In this document: positions 34,299 through 41,842 of the stretch, in pieces
Layout of the letters: each line of letters starts with the position of its first letter
How positions within the stretch are numbered: position 1 is the stretch's first letter
DNA from: Planctomycetota bacterium
GTDB lineage: Bacteria; Planctomycetota; Planctomycetia; Pirellulales; PNKZ01
DNA length: 64,000 nucleotides
Assembly: GCA_018242585.1 (NCBI GenBank)
Contig: JAFEBQ010000003.1
Span: 97,151 to 161,150 of the forward strand
Direction: 5' to 3'
Program-made: the position numbers and the translations under genes
The notes under the pieces: generated by a model
The model's database searches: none
What the model saw: the letters and a program-made list of their open reading frames with translations, nothing else
What the model was told of the DNA's origin: nothing

Positions 34299-35444
34299 AT
34301 GAGCATTACCCTGCCGATCACCTCGAGCCCTGAGCACGAGTTGGCCCCCTACAAATCGCTCGACAACGCCACCCTGGCCGAACGCATTCAGGCCGTTCGG
34401 CGGCGCCTGGGCAAGCGGCTGCTGGTTCTGGGGCACCATTACCAGCAGGACGAGGTGATTGCGCACGCGGACCTGCGCGGCGATAGCTATCAGCTCAGCC
34501 AGATGGCCGCTGCCAGCACCGAGTGCCGTGCCATCGCGTTTTGTGGCGTCCACTTCATGGCCGAGACGGCTGACGTTCTGGCCAACCGCCCCGAGCGCCT
34601 GGCCCAGCGCGGCGGCGAGCGGGTGACCGTCGTGCTGCCCGACATGGCGGCCGGCTGCTCGATGGCCGACATGGCCATGATCGACCAGGTGGAAAGCTGC
34701 TGGGCCGAGCTGGGCGAAGTGATCGACGCCAGCGAAATCACCCCGGTCACGTATATCAACTCGGCTGCCAGCCTGAAAGCCTTTTGCGGTCGGCACGGCG
34801 GCATTGTCTGCACGTCGAGCAATGCCACGGCGGTGCTCAAGTGGGCATTCGCGCGCCGCAAACGGGTGTTGTTCTTCCCGGACCAGCACCTGGGGCGGAA
34901 CACGTCGCTGGCGATGGGTATTCCAATCAGCGAGATGCCGGTCTGGAATCCACATGCCGACAGCCTGGGGGGCAACTCGGCCGAAGCGATCGCGCAAAGC
35001 CGGGTGCTGCTGTGGCAAGGGCATTGCAGCGTCCACGCGATGTTCCGTCCGGAACATGTCGACCAGTTCCGGGCCCGGGTGCCGGGGATCAAGATTCTGG
35101 TCCATCCCGAGTGTACGCGCGAGGTGGTGGCCAAGGCCGACGTATTCGGCTCGACGGGCAAGATCATCCGCGAGGTCGAAACGGCCCCGCCGGGGACCAA
35201 GTGGGCGATCGGCACGGAACTGCACCTGGTGAACCGGCTTAAGCAGGAACACCCCGAGCAGGAAATTCACTTTTTGTCGCCGGTGGTCTGTATGTGCGCC
35301 ACGATGTACCGGATTGATCTGGCCCATTTGTGCTGGGCGCTAGAGAATCTGGCGGCCGGTACGCCGGTGAACATCATCCGGGTCGACGACGACACCGCCC
35401 ATTGGGCGCTGACGGCCCTGGAACGAATGCTGGAAGTAAAATAG
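34299..35444 (+). CDS. nadA: Quinolinate synthase
   Basis: 381 residues, a full-length NadA. It condenses iminoaspartate with dihydroxyacetone phosphate to quinolinate using a [4Fe-4S] cluster. The three cluster cysteines are seen in MAAGCSMADM, HPECTREVV and VVCMCATMYRID. Substrate loops are VLGHHYQQDEVI and YINSAASLKAF. nadD (36349-36960, opposite strand) lies only 0.9 kb away, so two steps of de novo NAD synthesis cluster here; nadB and nadC are not in the window. The start ATG is the first in frame and fits the family N-terminus. Confidence 0.95.
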   Translation: MSITLPITSSPEHELAPYKSLDNATLAERIQAVRRRLGKRLLVLGHHYQQDEVIAHADLRGDSYQLSQMAAASTECRAIAFCGVHFMAETADVLANRPERLAQRGGERVTVVLPDMAAGCSMADMAMIDQVESCWAELGEVIDASEITPVTYINSAASLKAFCGRHGGIVCTSSNATAVLKWAFARRKRVLFFPDQHLGRNTSLAMGIPISEMPVWNPHADSLGGNSAEAIAQSRVLLWQGHCSVHAMFRPEHVDQFRARVPGIKILVHPECTREVVAKADVFGSTGKIIREVETAPPGTKWAIGTELHLVNRLKQEHPEQEIHFLSPVVCMCATMYRIDLAHLCWALENLAAGTPVNIIRVDDDTAHWALTALERMLEVK

Positions 35445-35522
35445 CCGTCGCGTTGTGATGACGAGCGCCGAGAAGGTAGGGCGCGCGGCGCTGCCGCGAG
35501 CCGCTTGCTGATGATTGCCACG

Positions 35523-35582
35523 ATTCAAGACATCGATATTCAAGACATCGATATTCAAGACACCGATATTCAAGACACCGAA
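35523..35582 (+). repeat. Four tandem 15-bp repeats upstream of the response regulator
   Basis: The unit ATTCAAGACATCGAT occurs four times head to tail, with copies 3 and 4 carrying T-to-C changes (ATTCAAGACACCGAT/A). The array ends 12 bp before the response regulator ATG (35595). It is an open frame in phase with the gene (an IQDID-type repeat) if translation started at 35505, but the downstream ATG is the better start. Evenly spaced direct repeats here could be protein-binding sites or a variable-number tract. Confidence 0.85.
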
Positions 35583-35594
35583 AGACGACGCGTC

Positions 35595-36080
35595 ATGGCC
35601 CGACCGACCGCCGCTCCTGCCGCCGCCAAGTCGCCGCGCAAAAGCCGGATATTGATCGCGGACGACAATCCGACCAATGTCGAACTGCTGGAAGTCTTCC
35701 TGGCCGACGTCGAATGCGAAATCGGCATCGCCGTCGACGGCCGCGATACGCTCGACAAGGTCGCTTCGTTTCAGCCCGACCTGATCTTGCTGGACATCAT
35801 GATGCCCAAGCTGTCAGGCTTCGAGGTCTGTAAGAAGCTCAAGGATGATCCCAAGACGCGGAAGATTATGATCTTGATGGTCACGGCGTTGAACGAGATC
35901 GGCGACATCGAGCGGGCCGTCAACGCCGGAACCGACGACTTTCTGAGCAAGCCGGTCAACAAGCTCGAACTGACCAAGCGGGTGCAGAACATGCTCCGCC
36001 TGCATCACGTGTCTGACGAGGTGGAACGCCTGCGCCGGTACATCGAAGGGATGGAAGACGAGTCGGGCCCGCCGAAATAG
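35595..36080 (+). CDS. Single-domain response regulator with coiled C-terminal tail
   Basis: The ATG at 35595 gives 161 residues. After a basic Ala/Pro/Lys leader of about 17 residues, a REC domain spans about 18-140: acidic pair in ILIADDNPTN, phosphoacceptor Asp in LILLDIMMPKLSG, Thr/Ser switch in MVTAL and conserved Lys in FLSKPVN. The tail (VSDEVERLRRYIEGMED) is a short helix without a DNA-binding domain, so output is probably by protein contact. No histidine kinase is adjacent; partner genes are unknown. The upstream 15-bp repeats suggest special control of its expression. Confidence 0.85.
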   Translation: MARPTAAPAAAKSPRKSRILIADDNPTNVELLEVFLADVECEIGIAVDGRDTLDKVASFQPDLILLDIMMPKLSGFEVCKKLKDDPKTRKIMILMVTALNEIGDIERAVNAGTDDFLSKPVNKLELTKRVQNMLRLHHVSDEVERLRRYIEGMEDESGPPK

Positions 36081-36138
36081 GCGAGCCGCTGGTGATTCGC
36101 TGGGGCCGCAACGTGGGTGACAACGAGTGGCAATTCAG

Positions 36139-36350
36139 AGTGATGATTGCGGAATGATGAGTGATGAATGTTGAGGCAGAGCGCGCGGGCCTATGGCCCT
36201 GCGGCTAAACCGCCAAGCGTTTTTGCCAGCGTAACATACGAGAAATCACCGCTCGTCTTTTCCCTCATTCATCACTCATCATTCCGCACTCATCACTTCC
36301 CCCTTAATTTTCCTCCGTGCTGAACTCCGTGTCACTGTGCCTCCGTGGCT
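36139..36350. repeat. GATGAGTGATG inverted repeat (family h) and family a arm
   Basis: The left arm GAGTGATGATTGCGGAATGATGAGTGATGAATG (36139-36170) and right arm CATTCATCACTCATCATTCCGCACTCATCACTT (36265-36297) form a long stem. The enclosed segment contains GCGGGCCTATGGCCCTGCGGCTAAACCGCC, which recurs inverted at 63873-63913. A family a right arm follows (36311-36350), and the nadD stop codon (36349-36351) lies at its edge. Confidence 0.8.
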
Positions 36351-36960
36351 AATCCCCCGCCCGGTACAGCCCGTGGGTTGCGATGTACTGCTCGACCGCG
36401 CGCGGGGTGCGGTAGCAAATGCTCCGGCCGGCGGCCACGCGCTCGCGCAGGTCGGTGCTGCTGAGTTCGATCTGGGGCATGGTGACGTTGAGCAGCCGGA
36501 CCTCGCTGGCCGACAAGCTTAGCGCCGCGGCCAAAGTGTTAGCCGCGATGCCGTCGCTCCCTGGCCGACCCACGGCCACCAGCGACGCCAGTCGGCAAAT
36601 CTCCTGCGGCTCGCGCCAGGTCGGCAAGTCGCGCCAGGTGTCGGCCCCGGCCAGCACGTATAACTCGACGTCCGCTTGCGCCGCGCGGACCTCGCGCAGG
36701 GTATCGACCGTATAGCTGACGCCGCCGCGATCGATCTCCAGCCGGCTGGCGCGAAACGAGGCGTGTCCGGAGAGCGCGAGTTGCAGCATTTCGTACCGCG
36801 CTTCGGCCGGCGTGGCGGCGCAATGGGTTTTGTGCGGCGAGACAGCGGCTGGCACGAACCAGAGCTGCTCGAGCCCGAGCGCCTCGCGGCAGCTTTCGGC
36901 CAAGAGCAGATGCCCGTAGTGAACCGGATCGAACGACCCGCCGTAGATTCCTAGTCGCAT
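36349..36960 (-). CDS. nadD: Nicotinate-nucleotide adenylyltransferase
   Basis: 203 residues from the ATG at 36960. It transfers AMP from ATP to nicotinate mononucleotide in NAD synthesis. The nucleotidyltransferase motif is GIYGGSFDPVHYGHLLLAE with the catalytic HxGH. The second motif is SSTDLRERVAAGRSICYRTP, the ISSTxIR-type ATP site. VPAAVSPHK and AGADTWRDLPTW are NadD-specific. Its position near nadA suggests pathway clustering, although the genes are convergent and separated by the response regulator. The stop codon overlaps a dispersed CACGGAGG-type repeat. Confidence 0.93.
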   Translation of the reverse strand: MRLGIYGGSFDPVHYGHLLLAESCREALGLEQLWFVPAAVSPHKTHCAATPAEARYEMLQLALSGHASFRASRLEIDRGGVSYTVDTLREVRAAQADVELYVLAGADTWRDLPTWREPQEICRLASLVAVGRPGSDGIAANTLAAALSLSASEVRLLNVTMPQIELSSTDLRERVAAGRSICYRTPRAVEQYIATHGLYRAGD

Positions 36961-36985
36961 AGTCAATTCAGACGGTGGTTACAAC

Positions 36986-37059
36986 GTAGGGTACGCACCC
37001 CGTGCGTACCTGTTCCTGTGTCGCTAGCCGCTTCGGTACGCACGGGGTGCGTACCCTAC
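36986..37059. repeat. Perfect 25-bp inverted repeat
   Basis: GTAGGGTACGCACCCCGTGC... (36986-37010) is repeated exactly in inverted form (37035-37059) around a 24-bp loop. Each arm itself contains a GTACGCACCCCGTGCGTAC palindrome. It sits 5' of nadD, immediately before a composite palindrome. Confidence 0.85.
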
Positions 37060-37075
37060 GAGTCACAAGCCCTCG

Positions 37076-37227
37076 GGTGGCCTGGCCGCTTGCGGCCGGG
37101 TCGCGCTAGCGACAAGAAAGCTCTGTGCTCGCGCGACGAGAGGTGTTTTGTATGTGGCCCGACGGTCTGACCGCAATGTTCTTCTTGTTGCTGCGCAACC
37201 CAGCCGGCGAGCGGCTGGGCCACCCCT
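37076..37227. repeat. Composite four-hairpin palindrome, copy 3
   Basis: The parts match the copy at 10885 but with different outer stems: GGTGGCC boundary, GGCCGCTTGCGGCC, inner GTCGCGCTAGCGAC, AAGAAAG; then TTCTTCTTG, TTGCTGCGCAA, CAGCCGGCGAGCGGCTG and GGCCACC. The outer stem sequence has changed on both strands while pairing is kept. Together with the 25-bp inverted repeat it fills much of the gene-free 36961-37458 stretch; 37228-37458 shows no feature. Confidence 0.8.
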
Positions 37228-37458
37228 GATTCACGTTGGCCGGCACAATCGTTACCGGCCGTATAACGCGCCGGCTGTTGTAGCATAGTCACCCGCCCCT
37301 CGATACCGGCCGTGAATTGCGGCCCGCCGGGCGGTTCTCTTCCCTCGCATTTCGACGCCGATCTGGTTGCCAACGGCCCGGGTATAAGGTACGGAAGTTA
37401 GGGGCGTTATTTCCTGCGCCCACGCAACGCCTGCCTGAACCGACGACTGGATCTGACG

Positions 37459-37833
37459 ATGACCGCAACCACGGTGCCCGACGCGCAGTTGTTTTCGATG
37501 GTCTACGAGCTGACGCACCAAGCCAAGGGTGACGAGCGTCGCAACCGGCTGCGCCAGAGCTATCCGACGGTGCAGCTGATCGCGCCGTATCGTCAGGGGG
37601 TGCTCCCCAAGCGCGAAGACTTCCGACCGGTACAGTGCCAGGATTTGTCGACCGGCGGGTTCTCGTTCTATCTCGCCGAATTGCCCGACTTCGACCGGCT
37701 GGTCGTGGCCCTGGCCACCAGCTCGCAGTCGATCCATCTGACGGCCGCCGTCGCTCACAGCCGGCCGGCCGAATCGAACGAGGGGCCGCTCTTTCTCATC
37801 GGCTGCCGCTTCCTCGGCCGAGTGATGGCGTAG
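37459..37833 (+). CDS. PilZ-domain-like protein
   Basis: 124 residues resembling a single PilZ domain. A RRNRLRQSYP segment stands where RxxxR binds cyclic-di-GMP, followed by QCQDLSTGGFSFYL, which matches the D/NxSxxG part, and by LIGCRFLGRVM at the end of the barrel. PilZ proteins bind c-di-GMP and pass the signal to motility or polysaccharide machinery by protein contact. The arginines are RNRLR, so binding is plausible. The gene is isolated between repeat arrays. A related protein is encoded at 60676-61077. Confidence 0.7.
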   Translation: MTATTVPDAQLFSMVYELTHQAKGDERRNRLRQSYPTVQLIAPYRQGVLPKREDFRPVQCQDLSTGGFSFYLAELPDFDRLVVALATSSQSIHLTAAVAHSRPAESNEGPLFLIGCRFLGRVMA

Positions 37834-38098
37834 TTGGTCCGTGGTCCGTTGTAGCAAGCACGCTGCGGACTTTAGCGTGAGGCGAGTTGTCTTAGGCAAC
37901 GGACAACTGACAATTCTGCTAGCTGGCAATCGACTGGATAGGCACCTGGGCCAGAGCCGATTAAACTATCGGCCGTCCGTTGTCAGTAGTCCGTGGTCCG
38001 TTGTAAAGGACAGCGCCACTAGCGCATTGCTACCACTGACAACGGACCACAGACAACTGACCTTCTAGCAACTCGCAACCAGCAACTAGCAACTTTTT
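37834..38098. repeat. Mixed arms of families g and e
   Basis: This gap contains GGTCCGTGGTCCGTTGTAGC and CAACGGACAACTGACAAT (37836-37912), then a second pair with CGTTGTCAGTAGTCCGTGGTCC (37979-38003) and CACTGACAACGGACCACAG (38034-38052), then a CTAGCAACTCGCAACCAGCAAC arm (38064-38093). No gene is seen. Translation of the next gene starts 9 bp after the last arm. Confidence 0.75.
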
Positions 38099-38102
38099 TC
38101 CC

Positions 38103-38366
38103 ATGGCCGAACGCTCGAAATATCAAGAAAGCATCATCCGCAACTACTACAAGAACATCGACGCCGTGTCGATGCAGCGGTTGCAGGAACTGGTCGGCGA
38201 ATTGTACCTGGCCGAGGGGAAGTCGCGGGCCAAGGTCTGGGAACGGATCGTCGGCGCGCTCGAGAAGCTGAAGGTGCCGGCTTCGCGGATCGAGCACCTG
38301 AAAAAGGCCGACAACCCGGCACTGTTGGCCAAGCTGGTCGAAGAGCTGCTGGCCAAAGAGAAATAA
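38103..38366 (+). CDS. Small conserved-looking helical protein, unknown
   Basis: 87 residues, highly charged and fully helical in appearance: MAERSKYQESIIRNYYKNID, QRLQELVGELYLAEGKSRAK, WERIVGALEKLKV and LLAKLVEELLAKEK. Codon usage and amino-acid composition look genuine, and comparable short proteins occur widely in planctomycetes, though I cannot name a family. It might bind RNA or a partner protein; nothing more can be said. The ATG at 38103 follows a T-rich stretch that forms the end of a repeat arm, with no clear Shine-Dalgarno sequence. The ABC ATPase gene starts 72 bp downstream. Confidence 0.6.
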   Translation: MAERSKYQESIIRNYYKNIDAVSMQRLQELVGELYLAEGKSRAKVWERIVGALEKLKVPASRIEHLKKADNPALLAKLVEELLAKEK

Positions 38367-38438
38367 CGGCTGGCGAATGGGAAGGTCGAGCGCCCCCGGT
38401 CATTGACCCGCGGCCGGCGGTGGCCGAAGATACGCGAC

Positions 38439-39434
38439 ATGCCGCTGGTTGAACTCTCGCATGTCACGCGCCGTTACGGCAGCACCCTGGCCCTGAACGA
38501 CGTCTCGTTCACGCTCGAGCCAGGCATCATCGGACTGGTGGGTAATAACGGCGCCGGCAAGAGCACCCTGCTCAAGGTGCTGCTTGGGTTGATCCCGCCC
38601 GACGCGGGCACGATCCGGGTTCTCGACGCCGATCCCTCGCGCCAATCGCTCGAGCTGCGCGGCCAGGTCGGCTATATGAGCGAAGCCCACGCCACGGTTC
38701 CGCTGTTGCGCGGGGCTGAGTTCGTCACCTTGTCGGGCGATCTGTACGGCATGCCCCACGGCGACGCTCGGCGGCGGGCCCACGAGGTGCTCAACTACGT
38801 CGGCCTGGGCGAACTGCGCTACCGGCGGCTGGAAGAGTATTCGACCGGCAACTTGCAGCGGCTCAAACTGGCGGCGGCGCTGGTCCACGATCCGCGCTTG
38901 TTGCTCTTGGACGAGCCGACCAACGGGCTCGACCCGGCGGGCCGGGCCGCCATGCTCGAATTGCTGACCGATCTGATTCGCGAGACCGGCAAGAGCGTGA
39001 TCCTGTGTACGCACTTGCTCAGCGACGTCGAACGCCTGTGCGACCAGATCGTCGTATTGCACCGGGGCCAGGCGATTCATGCCGGGCCCATGCGCTCGTT
39101 GGGGCACGCCACGCAACATCGCTACGTGCTTGGCTGGCGCGGCGACTGCCAAGGGCTCGTCGCTGGGCTGCAAGAGGCGGGGGCCGAAGTCACGGTGATT
39201 GCCGATCGTACGGCGCGCCATGGGAACGCGGAAACGCCCGGCGGCGTGACCGAACTCGTCACGGCCAATCGATTGACCGCCGCAGTGCCGGCCGACTGGC
39301 ACACGGCCCGATTTTTTCAAATCGCCCAGGCGCGCGGCGCGGTGATCGATTACCTGAGCGCCGAGGCCGAGACGCTGGAGCAGTTGTTCCTCCGCGTGAC
39401 CGGCACCGCCGACGGGCCAGTGTCAGTCACATAG
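38439..39434 (+). CDS. ABC transporter ATP-binding protein
   Basis: 331 residues from the ATG at 38439. Residues 1 to about 215 are an ABC ATPase: Walker A GLVGNNGAGKSTLL, Walker B with D-loop LLLLDEPTNGLDPAG and H-loop VILCTHLLSDVERL. The signature is EYSTGNLQRLKLA instead of the usual LSGGQ. The C-terminal 110 residues resemble the extension in CcmA/NatA/DrrA-like export ATPases. No permease follows; the next gene is a dehydrogenase. The permease may be encoded elsewhere, or the ATPase may serve a distant complex. The upstream in-frame extension to 38403 lacks family similarity. Confidence 0.85.
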   Translation: MPLVELSHVTRRYGSTLALNDVSFTLEPGIIGLVGNNGAGKSTLLKVLLGLIPPDAGTIRVLDADPSRQSLELRGQVGYMSEAHATVPLLRGAEFVTLSGDLYGMPHGDARRRAHEVLNYVGLGELRYRRLEEYSTGNLQRLKLAAALVHDPRLLLLDEPTNGLDPAGRAAMLELLTDLIRETGKSVILCTHLLSDVERLCDQIVVLHRGQAIHAGPMRSLGHATQHRYVLGWRGDCQGLVAGLQEAGAEVTVIADRTARHGNAETPGGVTELVTANRLTAAVPADWHTARFFQIAQARGAVIDYLSAEAETLEQLFLRVTGTADGPVSVT

Positions 39435-39439
39435 ATGTC

Positions 39440-39490
39440 CCAAGCCGGCGGCTCTGCCGCCAGGAAACGGCGACGTAGTCGCCGGCTTGG
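39440..39490. repeat. CCAAGCCGGC...GCCGGCTTGG inverted repeat, copy 2
   Basis: Matches 27441-27493 in both arms (CCAAGCCGGCGGCTCTGCCG at the start, GTAGTCGCCGGCTTGG at the end) with a slightly different centre. It lies 6 bp after the ABC ATPase stop. Confidence 0.8.
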
Positions 39491-39560
39491 TGATCTCCTG
39501 ATCGACGGTTACCATACCAATTCATTTCACGCGGCCCGCCATTTGCCACCGAGATTCACC

Positions 39561-40532
39561 ATGCCCCGTTTTCATGTGCTGCTCACCGATTACGCCTGGC
39601 CCGATTTGAACATCGAGCGGTCGATCTTGTCGGTCGGCGATGTCGAGTTGATCGTGGCCGAAAAGACCGACGCCGACTCGCTGGCCAAGCTGGCCGGCAA
39701 GCATCAGGTCGACGCCATCATGACCAACTGGGTCAAGGTGCCCGCGCCGGTGATCGCCGCCTCAGGCAAGTGTCGGATCGTCTCGCGGTTGGGAATCGGG
39801 CTCGACAACATCGACGTCGAGCATTGCACGGCGCATGGCATTCCGGTGACCAACGTGCCCGACTATTGCTTGATCGAAGTGGCCGAGCATGCGCTGGCCC
39901 TGCTGCTGGCCCAGGCCCGCAAGGTGGCGTTCTACCACGCCCAGACCAAGGCCGGCGCGTATCAACTGCAGGCCGGGCCGCCGCTGCGGCGGATCGAAGG
40001 ACAAACGCTGGGCCTCGTGGGCTTTGGCAACATCGCCCGCTGTCTGGCCAAAAAGGCGCAGGGGCTGGGCATGAAGATCATCGCCCACCGCCGCAGCGCT
40101 CGCGACCCGATGCCGGGCGTCGAGTTCTGCTCGCTCGACGAGTTGCTAGCACGAAGCGATTACGTCTCGCTCCACATCCCCGCCACGCCGCAGACGAAGC
40201 ACCTGTTGGGGGCCGCGCAGTTCGCGCGGATGAAGCCGTCGGCGTATTTGATTAACACGGCTCGCGGCGCCGTGGTGGACGAGGCGGCGCTGGCCGTCGC
40301 CTTGGACAAGGGGCAACTCGCCGGCGCGGCCCTTGATGTCCAGCAAAAGGAACCTTGCGATCTGTCGCAGCCGCCGTTCAACGATCCCCGGGTGATCGTC
40401 ACGCCGCACGCGGCTTTCGTGTCGCTCGAATCGCTCGAAAACCTGCGGGCGCGTGTGGCCCGGCAGATCGTCGACCGGCTCCACGGCCGGACGCCCGAGA
40501 ACGCGGTGAACCCTCAGGTGCTGACGAAATAG
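39561..40532 (+). CDS. C-terminal-binding-protein-like D-2-hydroxyacid dehydrogenase
   Basis: 323 residues from the ATG at 39561. It is an NAD-dependent 2-hydroxyacid dehydrogenase of the CtBP-like branch: coenzyme loop LGLVGFGNIARCLAKKA, catalytic Arg in NTARGAVVDE, downstream Glu in QQKEPCDLSQPP and catalytic His in VIVTPHAAF. The LGIGLDNIDVEH segment is the substrate loop. The substrate cannot be set by sequence. It follows the ABC ATPase by 126 bp, a gap that contains a hairpin repeat. Shares no obvious pathway with neighbours. Confidence 0.88.
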   Translation: MPRFHVLLTDYAWPDLNIERSILSVGDVELIVAEKTDADSLAKLAGKHQVDAIMTNWVKVPAPVIAASGKCRIVSRLGIGLDNIDVEHCTAHGIPVTNVPDYCLIEVAEHALALLLAQARKVAFYHAQTKAGAYQLQAGPPLRRIEGQTLGLVGFGNIARCLAKKAQGLGMKIIAHRRSARDPMPGVEFCSLDELLARSDYVSLHIPATPQTKHLLGAAQFARMKPSAYLINTARGAVVDEAALAVALDKGQLAGAALDVQQKEPCDLSQPPFNDPRVIVTPHAAFVSLESLENLRARVARQIVDRLHGRTPENAVNPQVLTK

Positions 40533-40555
40533 CGGCCTCGGCAGGTTGGTTAAGC

Positions 40556-40686
40556 CAGGGTGGCCCGGCCGCTCGTCGGCCGCGGTTGCGCAGCAACAAG
40601 AAAAAGCGACGGCTCAGTTGCCTGGCGATGCCACATAGTTCTTCTTGTCGCTGGCGCGACCAGGCCGCCAGCGGCCAGGCCATCCG
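40556..40686. repeat. Composite four-hairpin palindrome, copy 4 (reverse orientation)
   Basis: Here the GTTGCGCAGCAAC inner stem is on the left and GTCGCTGGCGCGAC on the right, opposite to copies 1-3. The boundaries are GGTGGCCCGGCCGCTCGTCGGCC and GGCCGCCAGCGGCCAGGCC. AAGAAAAAG and TTCTTCTTG mark the centre arms. The orientation flip suggests an element that can insert either way. Confidence 0.75.
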
Positions 40687-40695
40687 AGGCGACAG

Positions 40696-40779
40696 TTGTA
40701 GGTCAGGCCTTGGCCTGACATGGATGTGGCCACCATACTGGGCGGCGCACAACATCGTCAGGCTAAAGCCTGACCTACG
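40696..40779. repeat. GTAGGTCAGGC inverted repeat
   Basis: GTAGGTCAGGCCTTGGCCTGAC (about 40697-40719) and GTCAGGCTAAAGCCTGACCTAC (about 40757-40778) each form a hairpin and are inverted to each other. With the composite palindrome it fills most of the 377-bp gap before the coiled-coil gene. Confidence 0.8.
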
Positions 40780-40909
40780 CAAATCGCCGCCACGCCGAGA
40801 CTATCCGGCACAATCGATACCGCCGGTGTGAGGGCATTTGCCTGGGGGTCGGGCGTGACGTAGATCAAGTGTTGGTCCACTCTTGCGACACTGCGCGCGT
40901 GGTTCGGGC

Positions 40910-41842
40910 ATGGACACCGACACTCCCCACACACCGATCGATCCGACTTCGCTGCAATGGAGCGCCCAGATGGCGCGGACCATTGCAGCCGAGCGCCGCC
41001 GACTGCGCGAATTTGCCGATGCCCAGCGGGCCAAGATCGACCAGTTGCGGGCCACCGTCCTCGAACACTTGGAACACCTGGCCGTCGAGGACGGAACGCG
41101 CGAGCCGCGCAGCGTCGAGCCTCGGCCACGTAGCGAAGCCCCCGACCTGTCGCGGATCGACGCCTTGCTGCGCGAAACGCGTGACAGCGCGGCCCGCAAG
41201 GTTTCCGAGCGCGACGAGCAACACTCCGCGATTGCTCAGGCCCAAGTGGATTCACGCCGCGATGAGAAGCCGGCCAAGGAAGACAAATCGGCCAAGCTTG
41301 ACTGGGAAGCGCAAAAGCGGCAGATGATCGCGGCCCTGGAATCGGGGGGTGAAGTGCCCTCGTTTGAAGCGCCGCTGCCCGAGGAAGTCGACGGCGAGGA
41401 TGAACGCCTGACAATCGAAGGGGCCATCGGCATCACCGACGACGTGATCGCCGAGAAGGATCGTATGATCGCCGAGTTGCAACGCCGACTCGACGAACAG
41501 ACCTCGGCGGCCGTGAAAGCTCCGACCACCGACGAGTTGCTTGGCGAATCATCCGATCCGGTGGTGCAACAGGAACGTGAACGGGCCTTGCAGTTGCAGA
41601 ACGAGTTGCAAGAGAAGCTGCGCGTGGGCGAGATGGAACTTTCGCGTGAACGAGCGCAACTGGCTCGCACCAAGGTCCAACTCGATCAACAGCGCCGCGA
41701 TCTGGACGAGCAGCGCTCGACGATGGAAAAGGAAGTCGTCGTCAACACCAACTCGGACGCGACGGCCAAAAAGCAACCCCGCGGCCGCTGGCTGGCCCGT
41801 TTGGGTCTGAAGGACAACGGCGACGAATCGTCGAAGTCCTAG
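40910..41842 (+). CDS. Coiled-coil protein, unknown
   Basis: 310 residues from the ATG at 40910. Acidic and basic heptads dominate: helices at about 15-55 (MARTIAAERRRLREFADAQR), 165-200 (VIAEKDRMIAELQRRLDEQ) and 220-275 (QERERALQLQNELQEKLRV, then MELSRERAQLARTKVQLDQ), joined by Glu/Pro-rich linkers. The tail reads RGRWLARLGLKDNGDE. No signal or membrane segment is present, so it is a cytoplasmic scaffold-like protein. No catalytic motif. Its stop overlaps the stop of the convergent methyltransferase gene by 4 bp (CTAG). Function unknown. Confidence 0.65.
   Translation: MDTDTPHTPIDPTSLQWSAQMARTIAAERRRLREFADAQRAKIDQLRATVLEHLEHLAVEDGTREPRSVEPRPRSEAPDLSRIDALLRETRDSAARKVSERDEQHSAIAQAQVDSRRDEKPAKEDKSAKLDWEAQKRQMIAALESGGEVPSFEAPLPEEVDGEDERLTIEGAIGITDDVIAEKDRMIAELQRRLDEQTSAAVKAPTTDELLGESSDPVVQQERERALQLQNELQEKLRVGEMELSRERAQLARTKVQLDQQRRDLDEQRSTMEKEVVVNTNSDATAKKQPRGRWLARLGLKDNGDESSKS

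Noticed and set aside
35505..35594. N-terminal extension of the response regulator through the 15-bp repeats
   Set aside because: The REC domain is complete from the ATG at 35595 and the extension would be a pure IQDID repeat. Kept only as a possibility in the finding.
37252..37929. 225-codon minus-strand frame over the PilZ gene and its leader
   Set aside because: Covers the PilZ gene antisense with Arg/Gln-rich sequence; no family pattern, and the plus-strand PilZ reading is clearly coding.
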